Made by a program: the position numbers and the translations under genes. Shown piece after piece: positions 1 through 7,345 of a stretch of 10,185 nucleotides of DNA. This stretch comes from an uncultured Prevotella sp. (GTDB taxonomy: Bacteria; Bacteroidota; Bacteroidia; Bacteroidales; Bacteroidaceae). Every line of letters starts with the position of its first letter. The stretch's first letter is position 1. The stretch is taken from contig CATXJC010000060.1 of assembly GCA_958369755.1 (NCBI GenBank), positions 1 to 10,185 of the forward strand, given 5' to 3'. The notes beneath the pieces were generated by a model. The model saw nothing but the letters and a program-made list of their open reading frames with translations. It was not told where the DNA came from and searched no databases.

Positions 1-2
1 AG

Positions 3-155
3 AATATGGAAATCATTACCAAGGATGGACAGAAGATCAATCGCTATACTCCTTCGGAAGACCAGAACAATAAATCTGGTAACAAGGGAAAGAAGGTGGG
101 CATCGCTTACCAGCTGGAGAATGGTGAAATCATCTATGTTCCGGAAGATAAATAG
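3..155 (+). CDS. 3' end of an unrecognised protein (partial)
   Basis: An open frame enters from the left edge and runs 50 codons to a TAG at 153-155. The visible tail is hydrophilic and Lys/Asn-rich (around NKSGNKGKKVG) and ends in YQLENGEIIYVPEDK, with no membrane segment or motif I can name. An ATG at 6-8 is in frame, but nothing upstream is visible to support it as a start, so I treat this as a partial C-terminus. Codon use resembles the plus-strand genes that follow, which supports it being real coding sequence. The stop is immediately followed by two tandem hairpin repeats that may terminate its transcript. The function is unknown. Confidence 0.6.
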   Translation, partial: NMEIITKDGQKINRYTPSEDQNNKSGNKGKKVGIAYQLENGEIIYVPEDK

Positions 156-211
156 CGGGGATTACAAATCCCCTTGAACAGGGAACGGGGATTACAAATC
201 CCCTTGAACAG
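156..211. repeat. Two tandem 30-bp units, each a GGGGATT/AATCCCC hairpin (REP-like)
   Basis: An identical 26-bp core occurs at 156-181 and 186-211, with a 4-bp spacer and hence a 30-bp period. Each core holds a perfect 7-bp stem, GGGGATT pairing with AATCCCC, with a 3-nt ACA loop, followed by TTGAACAG. The pair starts directly after the stop codon of the upstream gene. Short GC-capped palindromes in this setting resemble REP/BIME-type elements or processing/terminator hairpins. No transposase is visible, so a mobile origin is only inferred. Confidence 0.75.
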
Positions 212-255
212 AACTTGAATAAATAATATTGTAACTAAAAGAAAAATAAAGAAAA

Positions 256-735
256 ATGAAAAAGTTTAAGACAATGATGGCCATGATGTTGGCTTTGGTT
301 TCTATGTGTGTAGCATTCAGCTCTTGCAGCAGTGATGATGATGATACAGTGGCAGCTGCCAAGGAGATTGCTGGTACATACACCGGCAGCCTGGATATGA
401 CCGTAATGGGTCAGGCTTCTACATACGAGAATCTTACCATGAAGATTGAGACGGTAGATGATGCTACAGTCAAGGTTACATTGCCAGCTTGCGGAGAGGG
501 TATGATGGCTCTTCCTGCTCTGGAGGTTCCTGCTGTAAAGGTTTCCGGTTCTAACGGTGCTTATGCATTCGCTCAGGAGAACTATGCAGGTACTATTACC
601 GTGAATGGTGCAGAGAAGAAGTACACTGTTACTTTGCAGGGTACATTGAAGGACAAAACCCTGACCGTCAACTATTCTGTGCAGTATGGCAAGATGCCTA
701 TGCCAATGATTGGTAAGTTTGTTTGTACAAAATAA
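256..735 (+). CDS. Putative surface lipoprotein with a calycin-like domain
   Basis: The protein is 159 aa with an SPII signal: basic MKKFK, a Met/Leu/Val-rich core, then FSSC with the lipidated Cys at residue 24. SSDDDD follows; an acidic stretch at this place is a known surface-export signal of Bacteroidota lipoproteins, so exposure on the outer leaflet is inferred. Residues about 38-159 are alternating short beta strands (AGTYTGSL, YTVTLQGTL, LTVNYSVQYG), consistent with a small calycin-like barrel of the kind annotated beside Bacteroidales TonB receptors. That assignment rests on pattern only. The start at 256 is backed by an A-rich leader (AAAGAAAA). A weak -7-like TAATATTG lies at 224-231. 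The TonB receptor begins 35 bp downstream on the same strand, so the two probably form one transcript and one uptake pair, with the lipoprotein capturing ligand. The ligand is unknown. Confidence 0.75.
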   Translation: MKKFKTMMAMMLALVSMCVAFSSCSSDDDDTVAAAKEIAGTYTGSLDMTVMGQASTYENLTMKIETVDDATVKVTLPACGEGMMALPALEVPAVKVSGSNGAYAFAQENYAGTITVNGAEKKYTVTLQGTLKDKTLTVNYSVQYGKMPMPMIGKFVCTK

Positions 736-770
736 GAAGATTGTTTCAGGATAAGCTTTGATATAACTCG

Positions 771-2945
771 ATGAAACAAAAGATATTCGCACTATTCCTA
801 ATCCTTTGCGGATTGTGCCTGAATCTGAAAGCCGAAACCCAGGGCGATGTCGTGGGTAGGGTGCTCGATGATTCGGGCGCACCTCTGGCGGGTGCTACCG
901 TCCAGATTTTGCATGCAAAGGGTGGGGTAACAACTGATGAAGACGGATATTTCCGCATTCCTTACAGCAAGGATGGAGCGGTGAGAGTGAAGGTGAGCTT
1001 TGTGGGCTATCAGACTCAGACTTTCGTACTGAAAGCGGATGAGAGAAAAGGTGAGCAGCATGTGCTTCGCCTTCAACCGGATGCTACTGCCCTCGATCAG
1101 GTGGTAGTTACCGCAACCCGAACTCCAAAGGCTTTGAAGGATGCTCCTGTGGTAACCCGTCTGATTACCGCCAATGATATCAAGATAGCTGATGCTACCA
1201 ATATCCAGGACCTCCTCACCGAGCAGATGCCGGGTCTGGAATTTGGCTATGCCATGAATCAGGAGACTTCTCTCAATATGAATGGTTTCGGTGGAAACGC
1301 CGTGCTCTTCCTCGTAGATGGCGAGCGATTGGCTGGTGAAACCATGGATAATGTTGATTACAGCAGATTGAATCTGGACAATGTGGGTCGTATCGAGATT
1401 GTGAAAGGTGCTGCTTCGGCACTCTATGGCGCCAGTGCCGTAGCCGGAGTCATCAATATCATCTCCCGTGAAAACAGCGAACCTTGGACTGCCAATGTCA
1501 ACACCCGCTACAACGACTTCAACAAGGAGTGGCGCCACGGCGGAAGCTTCAGCTTCAATGCCGGAAAATGGAATTCGCAGACCAGCATCCAGCGTACCAC
1601 ATCGGATGAGGTTCAGCTCACCAGTCCTTTCGATACAGAATCCAACATCCTCCATATCTATGGTGGCGAGACCTTCAATGTGAAGGAGCGACTTACCTAC
1701 AAGCTCTCTGATAAGGTGAAGCTGATAGGTCGTGGCGGTTATTTCGCCCGTATCAGCAATCGCAGCAACTACGATGATCATTACATGGATTATTCTGCCG
1801 GACTGAAGACGGTGATGAATCTCTCGGAGAATGATAATCTGGAGATTTCTTACGGCTTCGACCAGTATGACAAGACTCGATTTGTGAATAATGAGCGCAC
1901 TCACGATCACGATTATACCAATCGTCAGAACACCGTCCGTGCCCTCTATTCCCATATCTTCGGCAAGAACACATTGACGGCAGGTGCTGATTTCCTGAAC
2001 GATTATCTCACCACCTATCAGTTTGCCAACAATGGTTCCAAGACTCAGAACTCATACGATGCCTTTGCCCAGTTCGATTACAATCCTTTGCTGTGGTTGA
2101 ACATCGTGGCTAGCCTTCGTCATGATTACTTCTCTGCATCCAGCCAGCATGCCACCACCGGTCGTCTGGCTCTGATGACCAAGTGGAAGGGCTTTTCCAT
2201 CCGTGCCAACTATGCCGGTGGATTCCGTGCCCCAACCCTCAAGGAGATGTATATGAACTTTGATATGGCGGGCATGCAGATGATTTATGGCAATCCGGAT
2301 TTGAAGCCGGAGAAGAGCGACAACTTCAATCTGGCGCTGGAGCATACCGGCAGGGTGAAGAATGCAGGCTTCTTTACCGGTCAGTATAGTCTTACCCTGA
2401 TGGGCTATTATAATAAGTATGATAAGCGCATCACTACCGAGGATTATGCCGATTATACCCCGGGAACCGGTCAGCCGGATGTGGCTTCGCGTTATTGCAA
2501 CGAGGATGGAGTAGAGGTGAGCGGCATCGACTTCAGTGCCCAGTACCGTTCGGATATGGGACTCGGTGTGAAACTCGACTACAGTTATCTCCATGTGGGT
2601 GGCAGAAGTGTAGATTCCCAGTTCTCCCAGCCTCGTCCGCATTCTGCAACCTGGCGTCTCGACTACGATCGCCAGCTCTGTTCGTTCTATCGCATCAATG
2701 CCGCTCTGTCGGGCAGATACCTGTCCTCTCCAGATACGAACATCGAGAAGCATGACAGCAGTTATCAGTTGTGGAAGTTCACTCTTCAGCAGCGATTCCT
2801 GGATGCCGTCAATCTGAACTTTACGGTAGATAATCTCTTCGATTATACACCAGAGAAGTATTATTGGAGTTCGGCGATGACCACCGGTCGCACCTTCTCA
2901 GTGGGACTTTCAGTTGACATCGACCGCATCGTGAATCTCTTCTAG
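771..2945 (+). CDS. TonB-dependent outer-membrane receptor
   Basis: The protein is 724 aa. Residues 1-21 are a signal peptide (cleavage likely after NLKA). Residues about 25-102 form a carboxypeptidase-regulatory-like beta domain (GRVLDDSGAPLAGATV, TTDEDGYFRI, VSFVGY), typical of Bacteroidota receptors. A TonB-box-like DQVVVTATRT follows at 109-118. The plug spans about 122-232 and closes with VKGAASALYG and GVINIIS, the usual plug-end signature. The 22-strand barrel fills the rest, with the common NPDLKPEKSDNFNLALE motif, and the chain ends in Phe as expected for BAM-inserted proteins. It energises import of a ligand across the outer membrane through TonB/ExbBD. The length suits the metal, heme or cobalamin receptor class more than the larger SusC glycan class, and no SusD gene follows. 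The upstream lipoprotein is the probable partner. Substrate cannot be fixed from sequence alone. Confidence 0.93.
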   Translation: MKQKIFALFLILCGLCLNLKAETQGDVVGRVLDDSGAPLAGATVQILHAKGGVTTDEDGYFRIPYSKDGAVRVKVSFVGYQTQTFVLKADERKGEQHVLRLQPDATALDQVVVTATRTPKALKDAPVVTRLITANDIKIADATNIQDLLTEQMPGLEFGYAMNQETSLNMNGFGGNAVLFLVDGERLAGETMDNVDYSRLNLDNVGRIEIVKGAASALYGASAVAGVINIISRENSEPWTANVNTRYNDFNKEWRHGGSFSFNAGKWNSQTSIQRTTSDEVQLTSPFDTESNILHIYGGETFNVKERLTYKLSDKVKLIGRGGYFARISNRSNYDDHYMDYSAGLKTVMNLSENDNLEISYGFDQYDKTRFVNNERTHDHDYTNRQNTVRALYSHIFGKNTLTAGADFLNDYLTTYQFANNGSKTQNSYDAFAQFDYNPLLWLNIVASLRHDYFSASSQHATTGRLALMTKWKGFSIRANYAGGFRAPTLKEMYMNFDMAGMQMIYGNPDLKPEKSDNFNLALEHTGRVKNAGFFTGQYSLTLMGYYNKYDKRITTEDYADYTPGTGQPDVASRYCNEDGVEVSGIDFSAQYRSDMGLGVKLDYSYLHVGGRSVDSQFSQPRPHSATWRLDYDRQLCSFYRINAALSGRYLSSPDTNIEKHDSSYQLWKFTLQQRFLDAVNLNFTVDNLFDYTPEKYYWSSAMTTGRTFSVGLSVDIDRIVNLF

Positions 2946-2966
2946 AAACCGCCATCTGGCAGTTTC
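2945..2966 (+). terminator. Hairpin immediately after the receptor stop codon
   Basis: The arms GAAAC and GTTTC enclose a second pairing GCCA/TGGC with one opposed mismatch, giving a compact hairpin that starts on the last base of the stop codon. There is no U-tract after it, so it may be a weak terminator or a 3'-end stabiliser rather than a strong intrinsic terminator. An alternative TCTGG/CCAGA pairing at 2955-2970 competes with it. Confidence 0.35.
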
Positions 2967-3044
2967 CAGACCCAAAATAGGTTAAAAAAGCCATAGTGAA
3001 GGATGCTTTTCTTCAAATTATGCCGTACTTTCGGTATAAAATCG

Positions 3045-3052
3045 TAATTTTG
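3045..3052 (+). promoter_or_regulatory. Probable -7 element of the hexosaminidase promoter
   Basis: TAATTTTG is an exact match to the Bacteroidota -7 consensus TAnnTTTG and sits 30 bp before the ATG at 3083. No TTTG is found at the usual 19-21 bp upstream, so the -33 half is weak. The intergenic position and the hairpin after the preceding gene support independent transcription of the next gene. Confidence 0.5.
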
Positions 3053-3082
3053 CAGTGATTTAAAACCTATTCATTCAAAATT

Positions 3083-4714
3083 ATGATACGAAGAATCATT
3101 CTAACTATGGCTTTTTTGGCTAGCCTTTCATTATCAGCCAAGGATGTGAACATGGGCAGTTGGCAGATTGTTCCATTGCCTCAGCAAGTCAAGGAGATGA
3201 GCAGCGCTCCTTTCCGCATCACAGCCAAAACTACAATCTATTATGCTGCTGGAGATGAGAAGCAGAAGAAGGATGCCGAGTTCCTGGCATCTCATATCAA
3301 GGAGGTAACCGGTATCGGGGTAAAGACTACCGACAAGCAGGCGAAGGGTCAGATCCGTCTGGCGCTGAATGCTGGCGATACCCAGTCTGAGGCTTATTCT
3401 CTGGTGGTCAACAAGAATGGCATCACCATTTCAGCCACCTCTCATGTAGGTATCTTCTATGGCATCCAGAGTGTGATGAAGGCATTGCCTATCACCAAGA
3501 ATGTGAAGAGCGTTTCTCTTCCTGCTGCCGAGGTTACCGATGCTCCCCGCTTTGCTTATCGTGCATTCATGATTGATGTGGGCCGTCATTATTTTAGCGT
3601 ACCTTATCTCAAGAAGTTGATTGATGTCTTTGCGATGCACAACATCAATTATTTCCACTGGCATCTTACCGAGGATCAGGGTTGGCGTCTTGAAATCAAG
3701 AAGTATCCGATGCTTACCCAGATTGGTTCCAAACGCAAGGAGACCATCCTGCCAACCAACAAGAACGAGTTTGATGGCGTACCCGTATCGGGTTATTATA
3801 CCCAGGAAGAAGCACGTGAAATCGTGAAGTATGCTGCCGACAGATACATCACCGTGATTCCGGAGGTGGATATGCCGGGTCACATGCTGGCAGCCCTGGC
3901 ATCTTATCCGGAGTTGGGCTGTACCGGTGGTCCTTACGAGGTAGCTACCCGTTTTGGTGTTTTCGAGGATGTGTTGTGTGCCGGCAAGGCTCAGACCCTT
4001 CAGTTTGCCAAGGACGTGATGGATGAGATCATGGATATTTTCCCATCAGAGTATATTCATATTGGTGGCGATGAGTGCCCAAAGAACCGTTGGAAGGTTT
4101 GCGAGAACTGTCAGAAGAAGATTGCAGAGCTTGGCATCCAGGAGCTTCCTAAGCACAGCAAGGAAGAGCAGCTCCAAACCTGGTTTATGGGTGAGATAGA
4201 GAAGCAGATCAGAAACCGTGGCAGAAAGATGATGGGTTGGGATGAGATTCTGGAAGGAACTCCGTCCAAGGACATCACCGTTTGCGGTTGGACCAGTGTG
4301 AATGCCAGTATCCGTTCAGCCCGTGAAGGTCATCCTACCATCGTGGCTCCTATCAGCAATTTCTATTTCAGCAATCCTCGCATCAACAAGATTGAGGGTA
4401 TTCCTAGCATCCAGCGAGTATATGATCTGGATCCTTGCTCTGATAAGTTGACTCCTGCCGAGCAGCAGAACATCATCGGTGCCGAAGGTTGTATCTGGAC
4501 CGAGTGGGTGAAGGATGCCGAGAAGATGGAGTGGGAACTGTTGCCAAGACTTGCCGCCCTTTCTGAGGTTCAGTGGACTGCCAAGGATAAGCGCAACCTG
4601 GAGAACTTCTTCCCAAGAATGCTCCATATGCAGGATCTCTACCGCCTCTACGGCTTGAATTACAAGGCTGATATCGAGGATGCCGTGAAGAAGCATCTGG
4701 AAGAGAAGAAATAA
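3083..4714 (+). CDS. Secreted beta-N-acetylhexosaminidase, GH20 family
   Basis: The protein is 543 aa with an SPI signal peptide at 1-19 (SLSA cleavage); no lipobox Cys, so it is periplasmic or exported. Residues about 25-150 match the GH20b N-terminal domain (IVPLPQQV near its start). The TIM-barrel catalytic domain starts near 155 with RAFMIDVGRHYF, followed by YFHWHLTEDQGWR (W193 onward). The hallmark HIGGDEC places the catalytic pair at D330-E331: Asp orients the substrate N-acetyl group and Glu is the general acid in substrate-assisted catalysis. GWDEIL (W386) and GAEGCIWTEW are further GH20 active-site motifs. It removes terminal GlcNAc or GalNAc from glycans, such as host N-glycans or mucin, or from chitin- or peptidoglycan-derived oligosaccharides. 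It is alone, not in a SusCD locus, and closed by a strong terminator. The family call is secure; the natural substrate is not. Confidence 0.95.
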   Translation: MIRRIILTMAFLASLSLSAKDVNMGSWQIVPLPQQVKEMSSAPFRITAKTTIYYAAGDEKQKKDAEFLASHIKEVTGIGVKTTDKQAKGQIRLALNAGDTQSEAYSLVVNKNGITISATSHVGIFYGIQSVMKALPITKNVKSVSLPAAEVTDAPRFAYRAFMIDVGRHYFSVPYLKKLIDVFAMHNINYFHWHLTEDQGWRLEIKKYPMLTQIGSKRKETILPTNKNEFDGVPVSGYYTQEEAREIVKYAADRYITVIPEVDMPGHMLAALASYPELGCTGGPYEVATRFGVFEDVLCAGKAQTLQFAKDVMDEIMDIFPSEYIHIGGDECPKNRWKVCENCQKKIAELGIQELPKHSKEEQLQTWFMGEIEKQIRNRGRKMMGWDEILEGTPSKDITVCGWTSVNASIRSAREGHPTIVAPISNFYFSNPRINKIEGIPSIQRVYDLDPCSDKLTPAEQQNIIGAEGCIWTEWVKDAEKMEWELLPRLAALSEVQWTAKDKRNLENFFPRMLHMQDLYRLYGLNYKADIEDAVKKHLEEKK

Positions 4715-4727
4715 TATTTGTAGATAG

Positions 4728-4780
4728 CTCCGCCCTAACTCCCCTTTTCAAGGTTGTTTAGGGCGGAGTTCTTGTATTTT
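4728..4780 (+). terminator. Strong intrinsic terminator after the hexosaminidase
   Basis: Perfect 11-bp arms CTCCGCCCTAA (4728-4738) and TTAGGGCGGAG (4758-4768) with a 19-nt loop are followed by a T-rich run ending in TATTTT. It lies 13 bp after the stop codon. The stem is symmetrical, so it may also stop the convergent minus-strand cluster. Confidence 0.8.
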
Positions 4781-4821
4781 AATGTCCGTTTTCAAAACTG
4801 ATACTGTCCCCATGAGATAGG
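4779..4821. repeat. 43-bp dispersed direct repeat, copy 1
   Basis: This unit is identical to the copy at 8989-9031 and differs by one base from the copy at 10039-10081. It begins TTAATGTCCG and ends GAGATAGG. It contains the short palindrome GTTTTCAAAAC and a 12-codon frame from ATG 4782 to TAG 4820 (MSVFKTDTVPMR). A hairpin TCCCC/GGGGA spans 4807-4824. It lies 34 bp beyond the stop codon of the minus-strand 342-aa gene, in its 3' region. Confidence 0.9.
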
Positions 4822-4855
4822 GGAGGAAGATAGATGAAAACATTGAAAAAACGCC

Positions 4856-5884
4856 CTAGAAATATTTCTTCTTCATTTTCTTCAAGAAATCCTTGGTGAT
4901 AGGGAAGCCGGAGGCATCACCTATTACGGAGTCGGTATAACAGAAGGGACATTCGGCTGTAGGCGGCTCATCAGGGAGGTAATCCGTGATTTCGGATGGC
5001 GAGAAGATTTCGCCGCAGAAGAAACAGCCGCACTTTTCTGATTTTTCTATCTGTTCCTTGTTGCTGAAGCAGCAATCGTGAGCCTGGCGGAAGATCCTGT
5101 CTTTCTCCTCCTCTTCTTTCTGCTTTTTCTCAGCCTTTTCCAGATAACCCTTGAATCGTCTCTGAAGATAGAGCGGCACATGATAGTGAGGGGCGAAGAC
5201 ATACAGCGACGGAACGTGGTCGTGGTATTCGTAGCCGGGACCATCTATCACGGTATAGCTGTCATCCGTCTCATCATATGGCAGTTTATCCAATCCCCTT
5301 TTATCCTTGGCAGCCTGGTTTCTCTCCCAGATCCATTCGGTGGTAAGCGGAGTACCGACAACGATGGCAAGTTTCACCTCATCGCCACGATATACTTCCA
5401 CGATGTCACCTTTCTGGAATCTAATCTGTTCTGCGTTTCTGCCTCGGAAGGTCTCGTCAGGATGACGGTCGTATGCAGGCAAATCGCAGACTCCGGGATA
5501 GTAAATGCTGAAACGCGAACAGCAGTAAGACCGGTCGATCAGTTTTCCTTCCCCATCATACATCCTTTCCGAAAGACATTCGCGGTCGTAGTGCAACAGT
5601 CCCAGCGGAATCTCCGAGATATAATAGCAGAAGGTATCCAGCGGATAGTCGTCTTCCTCCTTCATCTTCTTGCGGTAAAGGACATCCTGGTGCATCAGTC
5701 TCTCTGCCTCCTCCAAAGTTGTAGTGAAGGCTTGCGGACAATAGGTGTTCACCTTATATTTCGGATAATGTGAACGCTTCTTCTCCTCCAGCTCTTCCGT
5801 TTCTAAAACTTCGAGCTTGAAGATGGCAGGAACATCCCGATGCTGTGGATGCTCAGCCAAATGCTTGAATTCTTCGTATGTCAT
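4856..5884 (-). CDS. Unrecognised 342-aa protein with C-terminal zinc-ribbon-like domain
   Basis: No signal peptide, so it is cytoplasmic. Three parts can be seen. An N-terminal region holds Tyr/Cys-rich stretches (CYYISEIPLGLLHYD, RSYCCSRFSIYYPGVC). A central beta-rich part near residues 154-235 reads QKGDIVEVYRGDEVKLAIVVG. A charged helix of Lys/Glu lies at about 243-265. The last 58 residues carry C287-x2-C290 and C312-x2-C315 (plus C285), then DSVIGDASGFPIT and a FLKKMKKKYF tail. This resembles, from memory, small zinc-ribbon 'cytoplasmic protein' families found near toxin-immunity loci, so zinc binding is inferred. It is last in the minus-strand cluster, 7 bp after the preceding stop, so translation is probably coupled. 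A paralogue ends at the right edge of the window with a nearly identical C-terminus. Function unknown; an immunity or adaptor role is speculation. Confidence 0.85.
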   Translation of the reverse strand: MTYEEFKHLAEHPQHRDVPAIFKLEVLETEELEEKKRSHYPKYKVNTYCPQAFTTTLEEAERLMHQDVLYRKKMKEEDDYPLDTFCYYISEIPLGLLHYDRECLSERMYDGEGKLIDRSYCCSRFSIYYPGVCDLPAYDRHPDETFRGRNAEQIRFQKGDIVEVYRGDEVKLAIVVGTPLTTEWIWERNQAAKDKRGLDKLPYDETDDSYTVIDGPGYEYHDHVPSLYVFAPHYHVPLYLQRRFKGYLEKAEKKQKEEEEKDRIFRQAHDCCFSNKEQIEKSEKCGCFFCGEIFSPSEITDYLPDEPPTAECPFCYTDSVIGDASGFPITKDFLKKMKKKYF

Positions 5885-5891
5885 GGGATGG

Positions 5892-6395
5892 TTATCTTAA
5901 GAATTTATGAAACTTGAGAATCTGAGATCTAAGTTCAGGTATTCTGATGCCTTCAGAGTCTTTGCCTTCTTGATTGTTAAGATTCCTTTTGGTGATAGTT
6001 TTATGAATTTTCAGTTTTCTCATGTCCGACTTGCCGTTAGCTTTATGGTTCCACCAAGGCTTGGGATATGCATGTCTTTTTTTGTATCTCGTGCCATCGC
6101 AGTTCTGGATAAAGATTTCCAATACTAATCCACCCATTTGACAATCATGCGGAATGTTGACGGCACGGCGCAGAATGTCGCTTTCGTAGAAGATGCTGCC
6201 ATCCTTCTTGCAGAGCAGCATATCCACATGGTCTGGCATTTCCATGTCAGAGCCAGGCTCAGAGACCTGCGGATTGAAATCTGCAAACTCCTTTTTGACA
6301 TACTCATAGATAATGTTGGACAGTTTTTCCACATCGATACCTGCGTAATGCTCGTAGTTATAACTGATAGTGCATAAAGACATTTTTGCTGCCAT
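5892..6395 (-). CDS. Unrecognised 167-aa cytoplasmic protein
   Basis: I place the start at the ATG on 6395 (MAAKMSLCTISYNYEHYAG) because a purine-rich AAAGGAAAAGGAAGA lies just before it. An upstream in-frame ATG at 6434 would give 180 aa but overlaps the preceding gene by 17 bp and has no such site. The N-terminal half is acidic (DVEKLSNIIYEYVKKEFADF, SDMEMPDHVDMLL). The C-terminal third is strongly basic and polar (KKRHAYPKPWWNHKANGK, ITKRNLNNQ), an uneven charge split. There is no signal or membrane segment. It sits between two other unknown genes, 22 bp after one and 7 bp before the other, so it is in the same transcript. I do not recognise the family. Confidence 0.75.
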   Translation of the reverse strand: MAAKMSLCTISYNYEHYAGIDVEKLSNIIYEYVKKEFADFNPQVSEPGSDMEMPDHVDMLLCKKDGSIFYESDILRRAVNIPHDCQMGGLVLEIFIQNCDGTRYKKRHAYPKPWWNHKANGKSDMRKLKIHKTITKRNLNNQEGKDSEGIRIPELRSQILKFHKFLR

Positions 6396-6417
6396 ATTCT
6401 TCCTTTTCCTTTGTTTG

Positions 6418-7002
6418 TTAAAGTGATATTTCAATACTCATCTCGAAGTTTTCGGGCTTGATTTTCATGATGTCTTCCACCGTGAAGATGGAGAGATAGT
6501 TGAAATAATGGCTGAAAGCCCAGTTGAGCGAAACATGATATTTCTCCCAAATTTCATTCCAGAGTTGTCCGATGCTATTTTCTTCATTATTGAATATCAT
6601 CTCCTTGTCGAAGGCATCGTCCTCTTTCACTCCTGGTTCCAAATCAGCGCCCCATCCGATGATGTCGCACTTTGCCATTTCGAATGTAAGTCTGATTTGT
6701 TCTTCCAAGGTCTCGTCGCCATCATCAAGGTAAGTCATTCCGATGTAGCTCTCTATTTGATAGTCCTCGAAGTCCTTGTAGCCTTTTTCTATTTCGTCGA
6801 GGAGATGTATCGATACCCGAAGCGTTTTGTCGATAGTGGAAGAAGTGAGCTCTTTCAGGTGGTCGTTGAGCATGAAGATATGCTCAAGTTCTTCCTTGGA
6901 GAAAGGTTTGAGCGTACCTTCCTCGTTAATCTCTCGCTTCTTCCAACTCTCAGCATATCGCTGTTCGTACATTTCCAGTCTCTTCTTTTCTTTCTCTGTC
7001 AT
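6418..7002 (-). CDS. Unrecognised 194-aa acidic protein
   Basis: The N-terminus is a charged helix (MTEKEKKRLEMYEQRYAESWKKRE). A largely alpha-helical, acidic body follows, with a distinct DDGDETLEEQIRLTFEMAKCDIIGWGADLEPG segment and an aromatic C-terminal part (LNWAFSHYFNYLSIF). There are no Cys pairs, transmembrane segments or catalytic motifs that I can identify. Small acidic soluble proteins in clusters of this kind are often immunity proteins or antitoxins, but nothing here proves it. It follows a 116-bp gap with an AT-rich hairpin and a possible internal promoter, so the three downstream genes may be partly uncoupled from the first four. A long plus-strand frame antisense to this gene looks like a composition shadow. 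Confidence 0.78.
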   Translation of the reverse strand: MTEKEKKRLEMYEQRYAESWKKREINEEGTLKPFSKEELEHIFMLNDHLKELTSSTIDKTLRVSIHLLDEIEKGYKDFEDYQIESYIGMTYLDDGDETLEEQIRLTFEMAKCDIIGWGADLEPGVKEDDAFDKEMIFNNEENSIGQLWNEIWEKYHVSLNWAFSHYFNYLSIFTVEDIMKIKPENFEMSIEISL

Positions 7003-7029
7003 AATTACTCTGTTTTGGTGATACCTTAT

Positions 7030-7061
7030 ATAATATAGTAATCTTGGGAGAAAATTTCAAA
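7030..7061 (-). promoter_or_regulatory. Possible internal promoter of the minus-strand cluster
   Basis: Read on the minus strand, TTTG (7058-7061) is followed after exactly 20 bp by TATATTAT (7030-7037). The spacing fits the Bacteroidota pattern, but the -7 half matches only TATATT of TAnnTTTG. It lies 28 bp before the start at 7002. Confidence 0.3.
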
Positions 7062-7084
7062 AAAATGCTGATATTTTTTGAAAT
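7054..7084. other. AT-only 11-bp inverted repeat in the largest gap of the cluster
   Basis: Arms ATTTCAAAAAA (7054-7064) and TTTTTTGAAAT (7074-7084) pair perfectly around a 9-nt loop, 34 bp after the stop codon at 7119. On the minus strand it could be a weak attenuator with a T-rich arm, or an operator, because the possible -33 TTTG lies inside the distal arm. Confidence 0.4.
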
Positions 7085-7118
7085 ACTAGCATTCTTTTTA
7101 TAGTTACACTTTCTTATG

Positions 7119-7304
7119 TTATACCTTCTTGATGTCCCAGTAACTTGGATGGGAAGCATCACGAGATTTCTTACCAAACTTTGCTTCACAAGCATCAGCG
7201 ATGTTGTGAGCGTCACAACTAGCGAGAGAGGTCGTAACCTCAATGACTGTGCCTTTCTTCATTCCAGCACGGTCAGCCTTTAATGTACATTTAAATTTGT
7301 TCAT
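7119..7304 (-). CDS. Small conserved-looking 61-aa protein
   Basis: I start at ATG 7304 (MNKFKCTLKADRAGMKKGTVIEV). This gives a compact soluble domain with two beta strands, a helix (DAHNIADACEAKFGKKS) and a closing SYWDIKKV. From memory, short Bacteroidales proteins of about 60 aa share the MKKGT-IEVTT pattern, but I cannot name a function. An earlier ATG at 7361 (MFNLLNTVKNVGKTLEQYI before the Met used here) is in frame and overlaps the preceding stop, so a coupled longer form of 80 aa is possible. It is the third of three tiny genes after the nuclease-like gene. Cationic but with no signal sequence, so it is cytoplasmic. Confidence 0.7.
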   Translation of the reverse strand: MNKFKCTLKADRAGMKKGTVIEVTTSLASCDAHNIADACEAKFGKKSRDASHPSYWDIKKV

Positions 7305-7345
7305 AATATATTGTTCTAAAGTTTTACCTACGTTCTTTACAGTAT

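Noticed and set aside
156..211. A minimal CRISPR array
   Set aside because: Only two units, with a 4-bp spacer rather than about 30 bp, and no cas genes in the window.
798..1955. A 385-codon minus-strand open frame antisense to the TonB receptor gene
   Set aside because: It lies wholly inside a well-supported receptor gene, has a Ile/His/Ser-rich composition without domains, and arises from codon bias of the sense strand.
5078..5773. A 231-codon plus-strand frame opposite the zinc-ribbon protein gene
   Set aside because: It is antisense to a gene with a clear Cys motif and a paralogue; the plus-strand product has no recognisable features.
6508..7038. A 176-codon plus-strand frame opposite the 194-aa gene
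   Set aside because: The minus-strand product has a normal charged, helical composition and fits the operon; the antisense product is a hydrophobic mirror of it.
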